This document shows, piece by piece, positions 24,404 through 38,328 of a DNA stretch of 64,000 nt. Origin of the DNA: Dichetophora obliterata (lineage: Eukaryota > Arthropoda > Insecta > Diptera > Sciomyzidae); NCBI GenBank assembly GCA_963920525.1, contig OY986440.1, positions 868,001-932,000 on the forward strand, given 5' to 3'. The notes below the pieces were generated by a model that had not been told where the DNA came from, made no database searches, and saw only the letters and a program-made list of their open reading frames with translations. Positions within the stretch are counted from its first letter, which is position 1; every line of letters starts with the position of its first letter. The position numbers were made by a program, and so were the translations under genes.

Positions 24404-25262
24404 GGCCTTTATACAAATCTAAACGGCTCAATGGATTTCTCTCAAACTAGGTATACATATTAAGTACATCCCAACTTAAAATGTTACATACTTAGTTTTT
24501 GCCACGCCCCCTCTGAAATTTTTCAACTAACGGTAATTTCGTTATTATAAAACTTTTTAGTATCGGAGATTTTTTTGTATTTAATTTTAAAAAATTTTTG
24601 TTATTTTGACATCAAAAACATTCACATATCTTCAAAATTGGAGAAATTTTCAGTATAACGACTTTTTCATAAAACATCGTTGCCTAAGAACGAGAAAAAA
24701 ACGACATGAAAATCAAAGTTTGGTCTTTCGATGCAAATATCTCCGCTGTCCATTAATATATTTCATTCAAATTTTTTTTGTTCAAAAGTTCAATAAAATC
24801 ACTTCACAAAAATAGGTTGAACTGTACCGTTAAGTCAGTGTATATATGTTTCATGATTATGTCAAAAAAGGTCCAAAATATTGACTTTTTACTCAAAAAA
24901 TGACTCAAAAATTGTTGTTGTTGTAAAAACGAAATCAATTAAAAATTGCACATCTGGCTACCTTTCATATGACATAGCATTTACTTGCAAAAATTCTTCC
25001 AGCTAAGCGCAAAAATTATTTTACTGTTTTTGTCATCAAAACAACAAGGGTACCCCCTTTGATTTTTTTCGCGAAATTTATTTTTTCCAAAATGTTGTTT
25101 TTATATTTTTTACAAAAAATTCAAGTCTCAAAAATAATTTATGTGAAAAAATTAACCCAATATCTCTTTCCAATCAAAAGTTATGGCTAAAAATCTATTT
25201 TTTCATACAACTGACTATCTATAGTAATAAAACTCATTTTCTGTTTGTTTGTTTGTTTGTTT
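24404..25262 (+). repeat. Unit 25, type A, 859 bp
   Basis: Counterpart of unit 19, without that unit's two private changes at the head. Confidence 0.93.
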
Positions 25263-26030
25263 GGCCTTTATACAAATCGAAACGGCTCAATGGATTTCTC
25301 TCAAACTAGGTATACATATTAAATACATCCCAACTTAAAATGTTACATACTTAGTTTTTGCCACGCCCCCTCTGAAATTTTTCAACTAACGGTAATTTCG
25401 TTATTATAAAACTTTTTAGTATCGGAGATTTTTTTGTATATAATTTTAAAAAATTTTTGTTATTTTGACATCAAAAACATTCACATATCTTCAAAATTGG
25501 AGAAATTTTCAGTATAACGACTTTTTCATAAAACATCGTTGCCTAAGAACGAGAAAAAAACGACATGAAAATCAAAGTTTGGTCTTTCGATGCAAATATC
25601 TCCGCTGTCCATTAATATATTTCATTCAAATTTTTTTTGTTCAAAAGTTCAATAAAATCACTTCACAAAAATAGGTTGAACTGTACCGTTAAGTCAGTGT
25701 ATATATGTTTCATGATTATGTCAAAAAAGGTCCAAAATATTGACTTTTTACTCAAAAAATGACTCAAAAATTGTTGTTGTTGTAAAAACGAAATCAATTA
25801 AAAATTGCACAAAAGTACCCCTTTGATTTTTTTCGCGAAATTTATTTTTTCCAAAATGTTGTTTTTATATTTTTTACAAAAAATTCAAGTCTCAAAAATA
25901 ATTTATGTGAAAAAATTAACCCAATATCTCTTTCCAATCAAAAGTTATGGCTAAAAATCTATTTTTTCATACAACTGACTATCTATAGTAAGTAATAAAA
26001 CTCATTTTCTGTTTGTTTGTTTGTTTGTTT
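25263..26030 (+). repeat. Unit 26, type S, 768 bp
   Basis: Counterpart of unit 20 by position, but with a C1-type tail (ACAAAAAATTCAAG and GTAAGTAAT). A private change gives ATTAAATACATCCC near 25319. Confidence 0.93.
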
Positions 26031-26884
26031 GGCCTTTATACAAATCTAAACGGCTCAATGGATTTCTCTTAAACTAGGTATACATATTAAGTACATCCCA
26101 ACTTAAAATGTTACATACTTAGTTTTTGCCACGCCCCCTCTGAAATTTTTCAACTAACGGTAATTTCGTTATTATAAAACTTTTTACCATCGGCGATTTT
26201 TTTGTATTTAATTTTAAAAAATTTTTGTTATTTTGACATCAAAAACATTCACATATCTTCAAAATTGGAGAAATTTTCAGTATAACGACTTTTTCATAAA
26301 ACATCGTTGCCTAAGAACGAGAAAAAAACGACATGAAAATCAAAGTTTGGTCTTTCGATGCAAATATCTCCGCTGTCCATTAATATATTTCATTCAAATT
26401 TTTTTTGTTCAAAAGTTCAATAAAATCACTTCACAAAAATAGGTTGAACTGTACCGTTAAGTCAGTGTATATATGTTTCATGATTATGTCAAAAAAGGTC
26501 CAAAATATTGACTTTTTACTCAAAAAATGACTCAAAAATTGTTGTTGTTGTAAAAACGAAATCAATTAAAAATTGCACATCTGGCTACCTTTCATATGAC
26601 ATAGCATTTACTTGCAAAAATTCTTCCAGCTAAGCGCAAAAATTATTTTACTGTTTTTGTCATCAAAACAACTACCCCCTTTGATTTTTTTCGCGAAATT
26701 TATTTTTTCCAAAATGTTGTTTTTATATTTTTTAAAAAAAAATCAAGTCTCAAAAATAATTTATGTGAAAAAATTAACCCAATATCTCTTTCCAATCAAA
26801 AGTTATGGCTAAAAATCTATTTTTTCATACAACTGACTATCTATAGTAATAAAACTCATTTTCTGTTTGTTTGTTTGTTTGTTT
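26031..26884 (+). repeat. Unit 27, type B mosaic, 854 bp
   Basis: It has CTTAAAC and AACTACCCC like B units but keeps TTGACATC like A units, and has TTTTACCATCGGCGATT. It occupies the position where the previous higher-order repeat has a type A unit (21). Confidence 0.92.
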
Positions 26885-28340
26885 GGCCTTTATACAAATC
26901 TAAACGGCTCAATGGATTTCTCTCAAACTAGGTATACATATTAAGTACATCCCAACTTAAAATGTTACATACTTAGTTTTTGCCACGCCCCCTCTGAAAT
27001 TTTTCAACTAACGGTAATTTCGTTATTATAAAACTTTTTAGTATCGGAGATTTTTTTGTATTTAATTTTAAAAAATTTTTGTTATTTTGACATCAAAAAC
27101 ATTCACATATCTTCAAAATTGGAGAAATTTTCAGTATAACGACTTTTTCATAAAACATCGTTGCCTAAGAACGAGAAAAAAACGACATGAAAATCAAAGT
27201 TTGGTCTTTCGATGCAAATATCTCCGCTGTCCATTAATATATTTCATTCAAATTTTTTTTGTTCAAAAGTTCAATAAAATCACTTCACAAAAATAGGTTG
27301 AACTGTACCGTTAAGTCAGTGTATATATGTTTCATGATTATGTCAAAAAAGGTCCAAAATATTGACTTTTTACTCAAAAAATGACTCAAAAATTGTTGTT
27401 GTTGTAAAAACGAAATCAATTAAAAATTGCACATCTGGCTACCTTTCATATGACATAGCATTTACTTGCAAAAATTCTTCCAGCTAAGCGCAAAAATTAT
27501 TTTACTGTTTTTGTCATCAAAACAACAAGGGTACCCCCTTTGATTTTTTTCGCGAAATTTATTTTTTCCAAAATGTTGTTTTTATATTTTTTACAAAAAA
27601 GTCAAGTCTCAAAAATAATTTATGTGAAAAAATTAATGGCTAAAAATCTATTTTTCATACCAGACTATTAATAAAACTTAGTTTTGTGTTAAAATTCTCT
27701 ATATAGTTTGAACGTCCCCATATATCTCTAAGAATGCAGTTGTGTGTCTAAAGTAATTACGAACATTTTGGATTATACAAAATTTTCTTTATAGTGATCA
27801 TCAAAATTGGAGAAATTTTCAGTATAACGACTTTTTCATAAAACATCGTTGCCTAAGAACGAGAAAAAAACGACATGAAAATCAAAGTTTGGTCTTTCGA
27901 TGCAAATATCTCCGCTGTCCATTAATATATTTCATTCAAATTTTTTTTGTTCAAAAGTTCAATAAAATCACTTCACAAAAATAGGTTGAACTGTACCGTT
28001 CAGTCAGTGTATATATGTTTCATGATTATGTCAAAAAAGGTCCAAAATATTGACTTTTTACTCAAAAAATGACTCAAAAATTGTTGTTGTTGTAAAAACG
28101 AAATCAATTAAAAATTGCACAAAAGTACCCCTTTGATTTTTTTCGCGAAATTTATTTTTTCCAAAATGTTGTTTTTATATTTTTTACAAAAAATTCAAGT
28201 CTCAAAAATAATTTATGTGAAAAAATTAACCCAATATCTCTTTCCAATCAAAAGTTATGGCTAAAAATCTATTTTTTCATACAACTGACTATCTATAGTA
28301 AGTAATAAAACTCATTTTCTGTTTGTTTGTTTGTTTGTTT
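26885..28340 (+). repeat. Unit 28, type C1, 1456 bp
   Basis: Linker at 27636-27802. A private change gives CCGTTCAGTCAGTG near 28000. It opens the third, incomplete copy of the 6.19-kb repeat. Confidence 0.93.
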
Positions 28341-29194
28341 GGCCTTTATACAAATCTAAACGGCTCAATGGATTTCTCTTAAACTAGGTATACATATTAA
28401 GTACATCCCAACTTAAAATGTTACATACTTAGTTTTTGCCACGCCCCCTCTGAAATTTTTCAACTAACGGTAATTTCGTTATTATAAAACTTTTTAGTAT
28501 CGGAGATTTTTTTGTATTTAATTTTAAAAAATTTTTGTTATTTTAACATCAAAAACATTCACATATCTTCAAAATTGGAGAAATTTTCAGTATAACGACT
28601 TTTTCATAAAACATCGTTGCCTAAGAACGAGAAAAAAACGACATGAAAATCAAAGTTTGGTCTTTCGATGCAAATATCTCCGCTGTCCATTAATATATTT
28701 CATTCAAATTTTTTTTGTTCAAAAGTTCAATAAAATCACTTCACAAAAATAGGTTGAACTGTACCGTTAAGTCAGTGTATATATGTTTCATGATTATGTC
28801 AAAAAAGGTCCAAAATATTGACTTTTTACTCAAAAAATGACTCAAAAATTGTTGTTGTTGTAAAAACGAAATCAATTAAAAATTGCACATCTGTCTACCT
28901 TTCATATGACATAGCATTTACTTGCAAAAATTCTTCCAGCTAAGCGCAAAAATTATTTTACTGTTTTTGTCATCAAAACAACTACCCCCTTTGATTTTTT
29001 TCGCGAAATTTATTTTTTCCAAAATGTTGTTTTTATATTTTTTAAAAAAAAATCAAGTCTCAAAAATAATTTATGTGAAAAAATTAACCCAATATCTCTT
29101 TCCAATCAAAAGTTATGGCTAAAAATCTATTTTTTCATACAACTGACTATCTATAGTAATAAAACTCATTTTCTGTTTGTTTGTTTGTTTGTTT
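28341..29194 (+). repeat. Unit 29, type B, 854 bp
   Basis: B markers with CATCTGTCTACC. Confidence 0.93.
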
Positions 29195-30650
29195 GGCCTT
29201 TATACAAATCTAAACGGCTCAATGGATTTCTCTCAAACTAGGTATACATATTAAGTACATCCCAACTTAAAATGTTACATACTTAGTTTTTGCCACGCCC
29301 CCTCTGAAATTTTTCAACTAACGGTAATTTCGTTATTATAAAACTTTTTAGTATCGGAGATTTTTTTGTATTTAATTTTAAAAAATTTTTGTTATTTTGA
29401 CATCAAAAACATTCACATATCTTCAAAATTGGAGAAATTTTCAGTATAACGACTTTTTCATAAAACATCGTTGCCTAAGAACGAGAAAAAAACGACATGA
29501 AAATCAAAGTTTGGTCTTTCGATGCAAATATCTCCGCTGTCCATTAATATATTTCATTCAAATTTTTTTTGTTCAAAAGTTCAATAAAATCACTTCACAA
29601 AAATAGGTTGAACTGTACCGTTAAGTCAGTGTATATATGTTTCATGATTATGTCAAAAAAGGTCCAAAATATTGACTTTTTACTCAAAAAATGACTCAAA
29701 AATTGTTGTTGTTGTAAAAACGAAATCAATTAAAAATTGCACATCTGGCTACCTTTCATACGACATAGCATTTACTTGCAAAAATTCTTCCAGCTAAGCG
29801 CAAAAATTATTTTACTGTTTTTGTCATCAAAACCACAAGGGTACTCCCTTTGATTTTTTTCGCGAAATTTATTTTTTCCAAAATGTTGTTTTTATATTTT
29901 TTACAAAAAAGTCAAGTCTCAAAAATAATTTATGTGAAAAAATTAATGGCTAAAAATCTATTTTTCATACCAGACTATTAATAAAACTTAGTTTTGTGTT
30001 AAAATTCTCTATATAGTTTGAACGTCCCCATATATCTCTAAGAATGCAGTTGTGTGTCTAAAGTAATTACGAACATTTTGGATTATACAAAATTTTCTTT
30101 ATAGTGATCATCAAAATTGGAGAAATTTTCAGTATAACGACTTTTTCATAAAACATCGTTGCCTAAGAACGAGAAAAAAACGACATGAAAATCAAAGTTT
30201 GGTCTTTCGATGCAAATATCTCCGCTGTCCATTAATATATTTCATTCAAATTTTTTTTGTTCAAAAGTTCAATAAAATCACTTCACAAAAATAGGTTGAA
30301 CTGTACCGTTAAGTCAGTGTATATATGTTTCATGATTATGTCAAAAAAGGTCCAAAATATTGACTTTTTACTCAAAAAATGACTCAAAAATTGTTGTTGT
30401 TGTAAAAACGAAATCAATTAAAAATTGCACAAAAGTACCCCTTTGATTTTTTTCGCGAAATTTATTTTTTCCAAAATGTTGTTTTTATATTTTTTACAAA
30501 AAATTCAAGTCTCAAAAATAATTTATGTGAAAAAATTAACCCAATATCTCTTTCCAATCAAAAGTTATGGCTAAAAATCTATTTTTTCATACAACTGACT
30601 ATCTATAGTAAGTAATAAAACTCATTTTCTGTTTGTTTGTTTGTTTGTTT
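29195..30650 (+). repeat. Unit 30, type C1 with C2-like first body, 1456 bp
   Basis: The first body has the C2 variants CATACGAC and CCACAAGGGTACTCCC. The linker at 29946-30112 is the short C1 form and the end is GTAAGTAAT. It is a C2/C1 recombinant; units 53 and 55 are similar. Confidence 0.92.
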
Positions 30651-31503
30651 GGCCTTTATACAAATCTAAACGGCTCAATGGATTTCTCTTAAACTAGGTA
30701 TACATATTAAGTACATCCCAACTTAAAATGTTACATACTTAGTTTTTGCCACGCCCCCTCTGAAATTTTTCAACTAACGGTAATTTCGTTATTATAAAAC
30801 TTTTTAGTATCGGAGATTTTTTTGTATTTAATTTTAAAAAATTTTTGTTATTTTAACATCAAAAACATTCACATATCTTCAAAATTGGAGAAATTTTCAG
30901 TATAACGACTTTTTCATAAAACATCGTTGCCTAAGAACGAGAAAAAAACGACATGAAAATCAAAGTTTGGTCTTTCGATGCAAATATCTCCGCTGTCCAT
31001 TAATATATTTCATTCAAATTTTTTTTGTTCAAAAGTTCAATAAAATCACTTCACAAAAATAGGTTGAACTGTACCGTTAAGTCAGTGTATATATGTTTCA
31101 TGATTATGTCAAAAAGGTCCAAAATATTGACTTTTTACTCAAAAAATGACTCAAAAATTGTTGTTGTTGTAAAAACGAAATCAATTAAAAATTGCACATC
31201 TGTCTACCTTTCATATGACATAGCATTTACTTGCAAAAATTCTTCCAGCTAAGCGCAAAAATTATTTTACTGTTTTTGTCATCAAAACAACTACCCCCTT
31301 TGATTTTTTTCGCGAAATTTATTTTTTCCAAAATGTTGTTTTTATATTTTTTAAAAAAAAATCAAGTCTCAAAAATAATTTATGTGAAAAAATTAACCCA
31401 ATATCTCTTTCCAATCAAAAGTTATGGCTAAAAATCTATTTTTTCATACAACTGACTATCTATAGTAATAAAACTCATTTTCTGTTTGTTTGTTTGTTTG
31501 TTT
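30651..31503 (+). repeat. Unit 31, type B, 853 bp
   Basis: B markers with CATCTGTCTACC and one A missing from the run before GGTCC near 31110. That deletion alone opens an extra reading frame here. Confidence 0.92.
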
Positions 31504-32903
31504 GGCCTTTATACAAATCTAAACGGCTCAATGGATTTCTCTCAAACTAGGTATACATATTAAGTACATCCCAACTTAAAATGTTACATACTTAGTTTTT
31601 GCCACGCCCCCTCTGAAATTTTTCAACTAACGGTAATTTCGTTATTATAAAACTTTTTAGTATCGGAGATTTTTTTGTATTTAATTTTAAAAAATTTTTG
31701 TTATTTTGACATCAAAAACATTCACATATCTTCAAAATTGGAGAAATTTTCAGTATAACGACTTTTTCATAAAACATCGTTGCCTAAGAACGAGAAAAAA
31801 ACGACATGAAAATCAAAGTTTGGTCTTTCGATGCAAATATCTCCGCTGTCCATTAATATATTTCATTCAAATTTTTTTTGTTCAAAAGTTCAATAAAATC
31901 ACTTCACAAAAATAGGTTGAACTGTACCGTTAAGTCAGTGTATATATGTTTCATGATTATGTCAAAAAAGGTCCAAAATATTGACTTTTTACTCAAAAAA
32001 TGACTCAAAAATTGTTGTTGTTGTAAAAACGAAATCAATTAAAAATTGCACATCTGGCTACCTTTCATACGACATAGCATTTACTTGCAAAAATTCTTCC
32101 AGCTAAGCGCAAAAATTATTTTACTGTTTTTGTCATCAAAACCACAAGGGTACTCACTTTGATTTTTTTCGCGAAATTTATTTTTTCCAAAATGTTGTTT
32201 TTATATTTTTTACAAAAAAGTCAAGTCTCAAAAATAATTTATGTGAAAAAATTAATGGCTAAAAATCTATTTTTCATACCAGACTATTAATAAAACTTAG
32301 TTTTGTGTTAAAATTCTCTATATAGTTTGAACGTCCCCATATATCTCTAAGAATGCAGTTGTGTGTCTAAAGTAATTACGAACATTTTGGATTATACAAA
32401 ATTTTCTTTATAGTGATCATCTACTTATATTTACGACATGAAAATCAAAGTTTGGTCTTTCGATGCAAATATCTCCGCTGTCCATTAATATATTTCATTC
32501 AAATTTTTTTTGTTCAAAAGTTCAATAAAATCACTTCACAAAAATAGGTTGAACTGTACCGTTAAGTCAGTGTATATATGTTTCATGATTATGTCAAAAA
32601 AGGTCCAAAATATTGACTTTTTACTCAAAAAATGACTCAAAAATTGTTGTTGTTGTAAAAACGAAATCAATTAAAAATTGCACAAAAGTACCCCTTTGAT
32701 TTTTTTCGCGAAATTTATTTTTTCCAAAATGTTGTTTTTATATTTTTTAAAAAAAAATCAAGTCTCAAAAATAATTTATGTGAAAAAATTAACCCAATAT
32801 CTCTTTCCAATCAAAAGTTATGGCTAAAAATCTATTTTTTCATACAACTGACTATCTATAGTAAGTAATAAAACTCATTTTCTGTTTGTTTGTTTGTTTG
32901 TTT
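31504..32903 (+). repeat. Unit 32, type C2, 1400 bp
   Basis: C2 first body with CATACGAC and a private TACTCAC. Long linker at 32255-32433. The end is CTGACTATC with GTAAGTAAT, unlike units 18 and 24, which explains the 4 extra bases. Confidence 0.92.
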
Positions 32904-34359
32904 GGCCTTTATACAAATCTAAACGGCTCAATGGATTTCTCTCAAACTAGGTATACATATTAAGTACATCCCAACTTAAAATGTTACATACTTAGTTTTT
33001 GCCACGCCCCCTCTGAAATTTTTCAACTAACGGTAATTTCGTTATTATAAAACTTTTTACCATCGGAGATTTTTTTGTATTTAATTTTAAAAAATTTTTG
33101 TTATTTTGACATCAAAAACATTCACATATCTTCAAAATTGGAGAAATTTTCAGTATAACGACTTTTTCATAAAACATCGTTGCCTAAGAACGAGAAAAAA
33201 ACGACATGAAAATCAAAGTTTGGTCTTTCGATGCAAATATCTCCGCTGTCCATTAATATATTTCATTCAAATTTTTTTTGTTCAAAAGTTCAATAAAATC
33301 ACTTCACAAAAATAGGTTGAACTGTACCGTTAAGTCAGTGTATATATGTTTCATGATTATGTCAAAAAAGGTCCAAAATATTGACTTTTTACTCAAAAAA
33401 TGACTCAAAAATTGTTGTTGTTGTAAAAACGAAATCAATAAAAAATTGCACATCTGGCTACCTTTCATATGACATAGCATTTACTTGCAAAAATTCTTCC
33501 AGCTAAGCGCAAAAATTATTTTACTGTTTTTGTCATCAAAACAACAAGGGTACCCCCTTTGATTTTTTTCGCGAAATTTATTTTTTCCAAAATGTTGTTT
33601 TTATATTTTTTACAAAAAAGTCAAGTCTCAAAAATAATTTATGTGAAAAAATTAATGGCTAAAAATCTATTTTTCATACCAGACTATTAATAAAACTTAG
33701 TTTTGTGTTAAAATTCTCTATATAGTTTGAACGTCCCCATATATCTCTAAGAATGCAGTTGTGTGTCTAAAGTAATTACGAACATTTTGGATTATACAAA
33801 ATTTTCTTTATAGTGATCATCAAAATTGGAGAAATTTTCAGTATAACGACTTTTTCATAAAACATCGTTGCCTAAGAACGAGAAAAAAACGACATGAAAA
33901 TCAAAGTTTGGTCTTTCGATGCAAATATCTCCGCTGTCCATTAATATATTTCATTCAAATTTTTTTTGTTCAAAAGTTCAATAAAATCACTTCACAAAAA
34001 TAGGTTGAACTGTACCGTTAAGTCAGTGTATATATGTTTCATGATTATGTCAAAAAAGGTCCAAAATATTGACTTTTTACTCAAAAAATGACTCAAAAAT
34101 TGTTGTTGTTGTAAAAACGAAATCAATTAAAAATTGCACAAAAGTACCCCTTTGATTTTTTTCGCGAAATTTATTTTTTCCAAAATGTTGTTTTTATATT
34201 TTTTACAAAAAATTCAAGTCTCAAAAATAATTTATGTGAAAAAATTAACCCAATATCTCTTTCCAATCAAAAGTTATGGCTAAAAATCTATTTTTTCATA
34301 CAACTGACTATCTATAGTAAGTAATAAAACTCATTTTCTGTTTGTTTGTTTGTTTGTTT
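32904..34359 (+). repeat. Unit 33, type C1, 1456 bp
   Basis: The head has TTTTACCATCGG, as in unit 27 but without GGCGATT, plus ATCAATAAAAAATTGC. Linker at 33655-33821. It opens the 6284-bp block. Confidence 0.93.
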
Positions 34360-35213
34360 GGCCTTTATACAAATCTAAACGGCTCAATGGATTTCTCTTA
34401 AACTAGGTATACATATTAAGTACATCCCAACTTAAAATGTTACATACTTAGTTTTTGCCACGCCCCCTCTGAAATTTTTCAACTAACGGTAATTTCGTTA
34501 TTATAAAACTTTTTAGTATCGGAGATTTTTTTGTATTTAATTTTAAAAAATTTTTGTTATTTTAACATCAAAAACATTCACATATCTTCAAAATTGGAGA
34601 AATTTTCAGTATAACGACTTTTTCATAAAACATCGTTGCCTAAGAACGAGAAAAAAACGACATGAAAATCAAAGTTTGGTCTTTCGATGCAAATATCTCC
34701 GCTGTCCATTAATATATTTCATTCAAATTTCTTTTGTTCAAAAGTTCAATAAAATCACTTCACAAAAATAGGTTGAACTGTACCGTTAAGTCAGTGTATA
34801 TATGTTTCATGATTATGTCAAAAAAGGTCCAAAATATTGACTTTTTACTCAAAAAATGACTCAAAAATTGTTGTTGTTGTAAAAACGAAATCAATTAAAA
34901 ATTGCACATCTGGCTACCTTTCATATGACATAGCATTTACTTGCAAAAATTCTTCCAGCTAAGCGCAAAAATTATTTTACTGTTTTTGTCATCAAAACAA
35001 CTACCCCCTTTGATTTTTTTCGCGAAATTTATTTTTTCCAAAATGTTGTTTTTATATTTTTTAAAAAAAAATCAAGTCTCAAAAATAATTTATGTGAAAA
35101 AATTAACCCAATATCTCTTTCCAATCAAAAGTTATGGCTAAAAATCTATTTTTTCATACAACTGACTATCTATAGTAATAAAACTCATTTTCTGTTTGTT
35201 TGTTTGTTTGTTT
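34360..35213 (+). repeat. Unit 34, type B, 854 bp
   Basis: B markers with AAATTTCTTTTG and CATCTGGCTACC. Confidence 0.93.
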
Positions 35214-36705
35214 GGCCTTTATACAAATCTAAACGGCTCAATGGATTTCTCTCAAACTAGGTATACATATTAAGTACATCCCAACTTAAAATGTTACATA
35301 CTTAGTTTTTGCCACGCCCCCTCTGAAATTTTTCAACTAACGGTAATTTCGTTATTATAAAACTTTTTAGTATCGGAGATTTTTTTTGTATTTAATTTTA
35401 AAAAATTTTTGTTATTTTGACATCAAAAACATTCACATATCTTCAAAATTGGAGAAATTTTCAGTATAACGACTTTTTCATAAAACATCGTTGCCTAAGA
35501 ACGAGAAAAAAACGACATGAAAATCAAAGTTTGGTCTTTCGATGCAAATATCTCCGCTGTCCATTAATATATTTCATTCAAATTTTTTTTGTTCAAAAGT
35601 TCAATAAAATCACTTCACAAAAATAGGTTGAACTGTACCGTTAAGTCAGTGTATATATGTTTCATGATTATGTCAAAAAAGGTCCAAAATATTGACTTTT
35701 TACTCAAAAAATGACTCAAAAATTGTTGTTGTTGTAAAAACGAAATCAATTAAAAATTGCACATCTGGCTACCTTTCATATGACATAGCATTTACTTGCA
35801 AAAATTCTTCCAGCTAAGCGCAAAAATTATTTTACTGTTTTTGTCATCAAAACCACAAGGGTACTCCCTTTGATTTTTTTCGCGAAATTTATTTTTTCCA
35901 AAATGTTGTTTTTATATTTTTTACAAAAAAGTCAAGTCTCAAAAATAATTTATGTGAAAAAATAAATGGCTAAAAATCTATTTTTCATACCAGACTATTA
36001 ATAAAACTTAGTTTTGTGTTAAAATTCTCTATATAGTTTGAACGTCCCCATATATCTCTAAGAATGCAGTTGTGTGTCTAAAGTAATTACGAACATTTTG
36101 GATTATACAAAATTTTCTTTATAGTGATCATCTACTTATATTTACGACATGAAAATCAAAGTTTGGTCTTTCGATGCAAATATCTCCGCTGTCCATTAAT
36201 ATATTTCATTCAAATTTTTTTTGTTCAAAAGTTCAATAAAATCACTTCACAAAAATAGGTTGAACTGTACCGTTAAGTCAGTGTATATATGTTTCATGAT
36301 TATGTCAAAAAAGGTCCAAAATATTGACTTTTTACTCAAAAAATGACTCAAAAATTGTTGTTGTTGTAAAAACGAAATCAATTAAAAATTGCACATCTGG
36401 CTACCTTTCATATGACATAGCATTTACTTGCAAAAATTCTTCCAGCTAAGCGCAAAAATTATTTTACTGTTTTTGTCATCAAAACAACAAGGGTACCCCC
36501 TTTGATTTTTTTCGCGAAATTTATTTTTTCCAAAATGTTGTTTTTATATTTTTTACAAAAAATTCAAGTCTCAAAAATAATTTATGTGAAAAAATTAACC
36601 CAATATCTCTTTCCAATCAAAAGTTATGGCTAAAAATCTATTTTTTCATACAACTGACTATCTTTAGTAATAAAACTCATTTTCTGTTTGTTTGTTTGTT
36701 TGTTT
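35214..36705 (+). repeat. Unit 35, type C3, 1492 bp
   Basis: One extra T in GGAGATTTTTTTTG accounts for 1492 rather than 1491. The first body has CCACAAGGGTACTCCC but CATATGAC. AAAATAAATGGC leads into the long linker at 35966-36144. The second body keeps the 95-bp segment and ends CTATCTTTAG. Confidence 0.92.
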
Positions 36706-37469
36706 GGCCTTTATACAAATCTAAACGGCTCAATGGATTTCTCTCAAACTAGGTATACATATTAAGTACATCCCAACTTAAAATGTTACATACTTAGTTT
36801 TTGCCACGCCCCCTCTGAAATTTTTCAACTAACGGTAATTTCGTTATTATAAAACTTTTTAGTATCGGAGATTTTTTTGTATTTAATTTTAAAAAATTTT
36901 TGTTATTTTGACATCAAAAACATTCACATATCTTCAAAATTGGAGAAATTTTCAGTATAACGACTTTTTCATAAAACATCGTTGCCTAAGAACGAGAAAA
37001 AAACGACATGAAAATCAAAGTTTGGTATTTCGATGCAAATATCTCCGCTGTCCATTAATATATTTCATTCAAATTTTTTTTGTTCAAAAGTTCAATAAAA
37101 TCACTTCACAAAAATAGGTTGAACTGTACCGTTAAGTCAGTGTATATATGTTTCATGATTATGTCAAAAAAGGTCCAAAATATTGACTTTTTACTCAAAA
37201 AATGACTCAAAAATTGTTGTTGTTGTAAAAACGAAATCAATTAAAAATTGCACAAAAGTACCCCTTTGATTTTTTTCGCGAAATTTATTTTTTCCAAAAT
37301 GTTGTTTTTATATTTTTTAAAAAAAAATCAAGTCTCAAAAATAATTTATGTGAAAAAATTAACCCAATATCTCTTTCCAATCAAAAGTTATGGCTAAAAA
37401 TCTATTTTTTCATACAACTGACAATCTATAGTAATAAAACTCATTTTCTGTTTGTTTGTTTGTTTGTTT
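36706..37469 (+). repeat. Unit 36, type S, 764 bp
   Basis: A GTTTGGTATTTCG change near 37020 is shared only with unit 41. The tail has the 95-bp deletion and CTGACAATC. Confidence 0.93.
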
Positions 37470-38328
37470 GGCCTTTATACAAATCTAAACGGCTCAATGG
37501 ATTTCTCTCAAACTAGGTATACATATTAAGTACATCCCAACTTAAAATGTTACATACTTAGTTTTTGCCACGCCCCCTCTGAAATTTTTCAACTAACGGT
37601 AATTTCGTTATTATAAAACTTTTTAGTATCGGAGATTTTTTTGTATTTAATTTTAAAAAATTTTTGTTATTTTGACATCAAAAACATTCACATATCTTCA
37701 AAATTGGAGAAATTTTCAGTATAACGACTTTTTCATAAAACATCGTTGCCTAAGAACGAGAAAAAAACGACATGAAAATCAAAGTTTGGTCTTTCGATGC
37801 AAATATCTCCGCTGTCCATTAATATATTTCATTCAAATTTTTTTTGTTCAAAAGTTCAATAAAATCACTTCACAAAAATAGGTTGAACTGTACCGTTAAG
37901 TCAGTGTATATATGTTTCATGATTATGTCAAAAAAGGTCCAAAATATTGACTTTTTACTCAAAAAATGACTCAAAAATTGTTGTTGTTGTAAAAACGAAA
38001 TCAATTAAAAATTGCACATCTGGCTACCTTTCATATGACATAGCATTTACTTGCAAAAATTCTTCCAGCTAAGCGCAAAAATTATTTTACTGTTTTTGTC
38101 ATCAAAACAACAAGGGTACCCCCTTCGATTTTTTTCGCGAAATTTATTTTTTCCAAAATGTTGTTTTTATATTTTTTACAAAAAATTCAAGTCTCAAAAA
38201 TAATTTATGTGAAAAAATTAACCCAATATCTCTTTCCAATCAAAAGTTATGGCTAAAAATCTATTTTTTCATACAACTGACTATCTATAGTAATAAAACT
38301 CATTTTCTGTTTGTTTGTTTGTTTGTTT
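37470..38328 (+). repeat. Unit 37, type A, 859 bp
   Basis: AATCT head with CCTTCGATTT, matching unit 42. Confidence 0.93.

Larger units (their letters stand above)
20698..26884 (+). repeat. Higher-order repeat copy 2, 6187 bp (C1-B-C2-A-S-B)
   Basis: Units 22-27. The last two units are 768 + 854 bp in place of 764 + 859 bp, which accounts exactly for the 1-bp difference from copy 1. A third copy starts at 26885 with C1-B and then departs from the order. Confidence 0.88.

Noticed and set aside
31025..31252. A 75-codon frame in unit 31.
   Set aside because: It is created by a single missing A in the run near 31110 and has no counterpart in other units.
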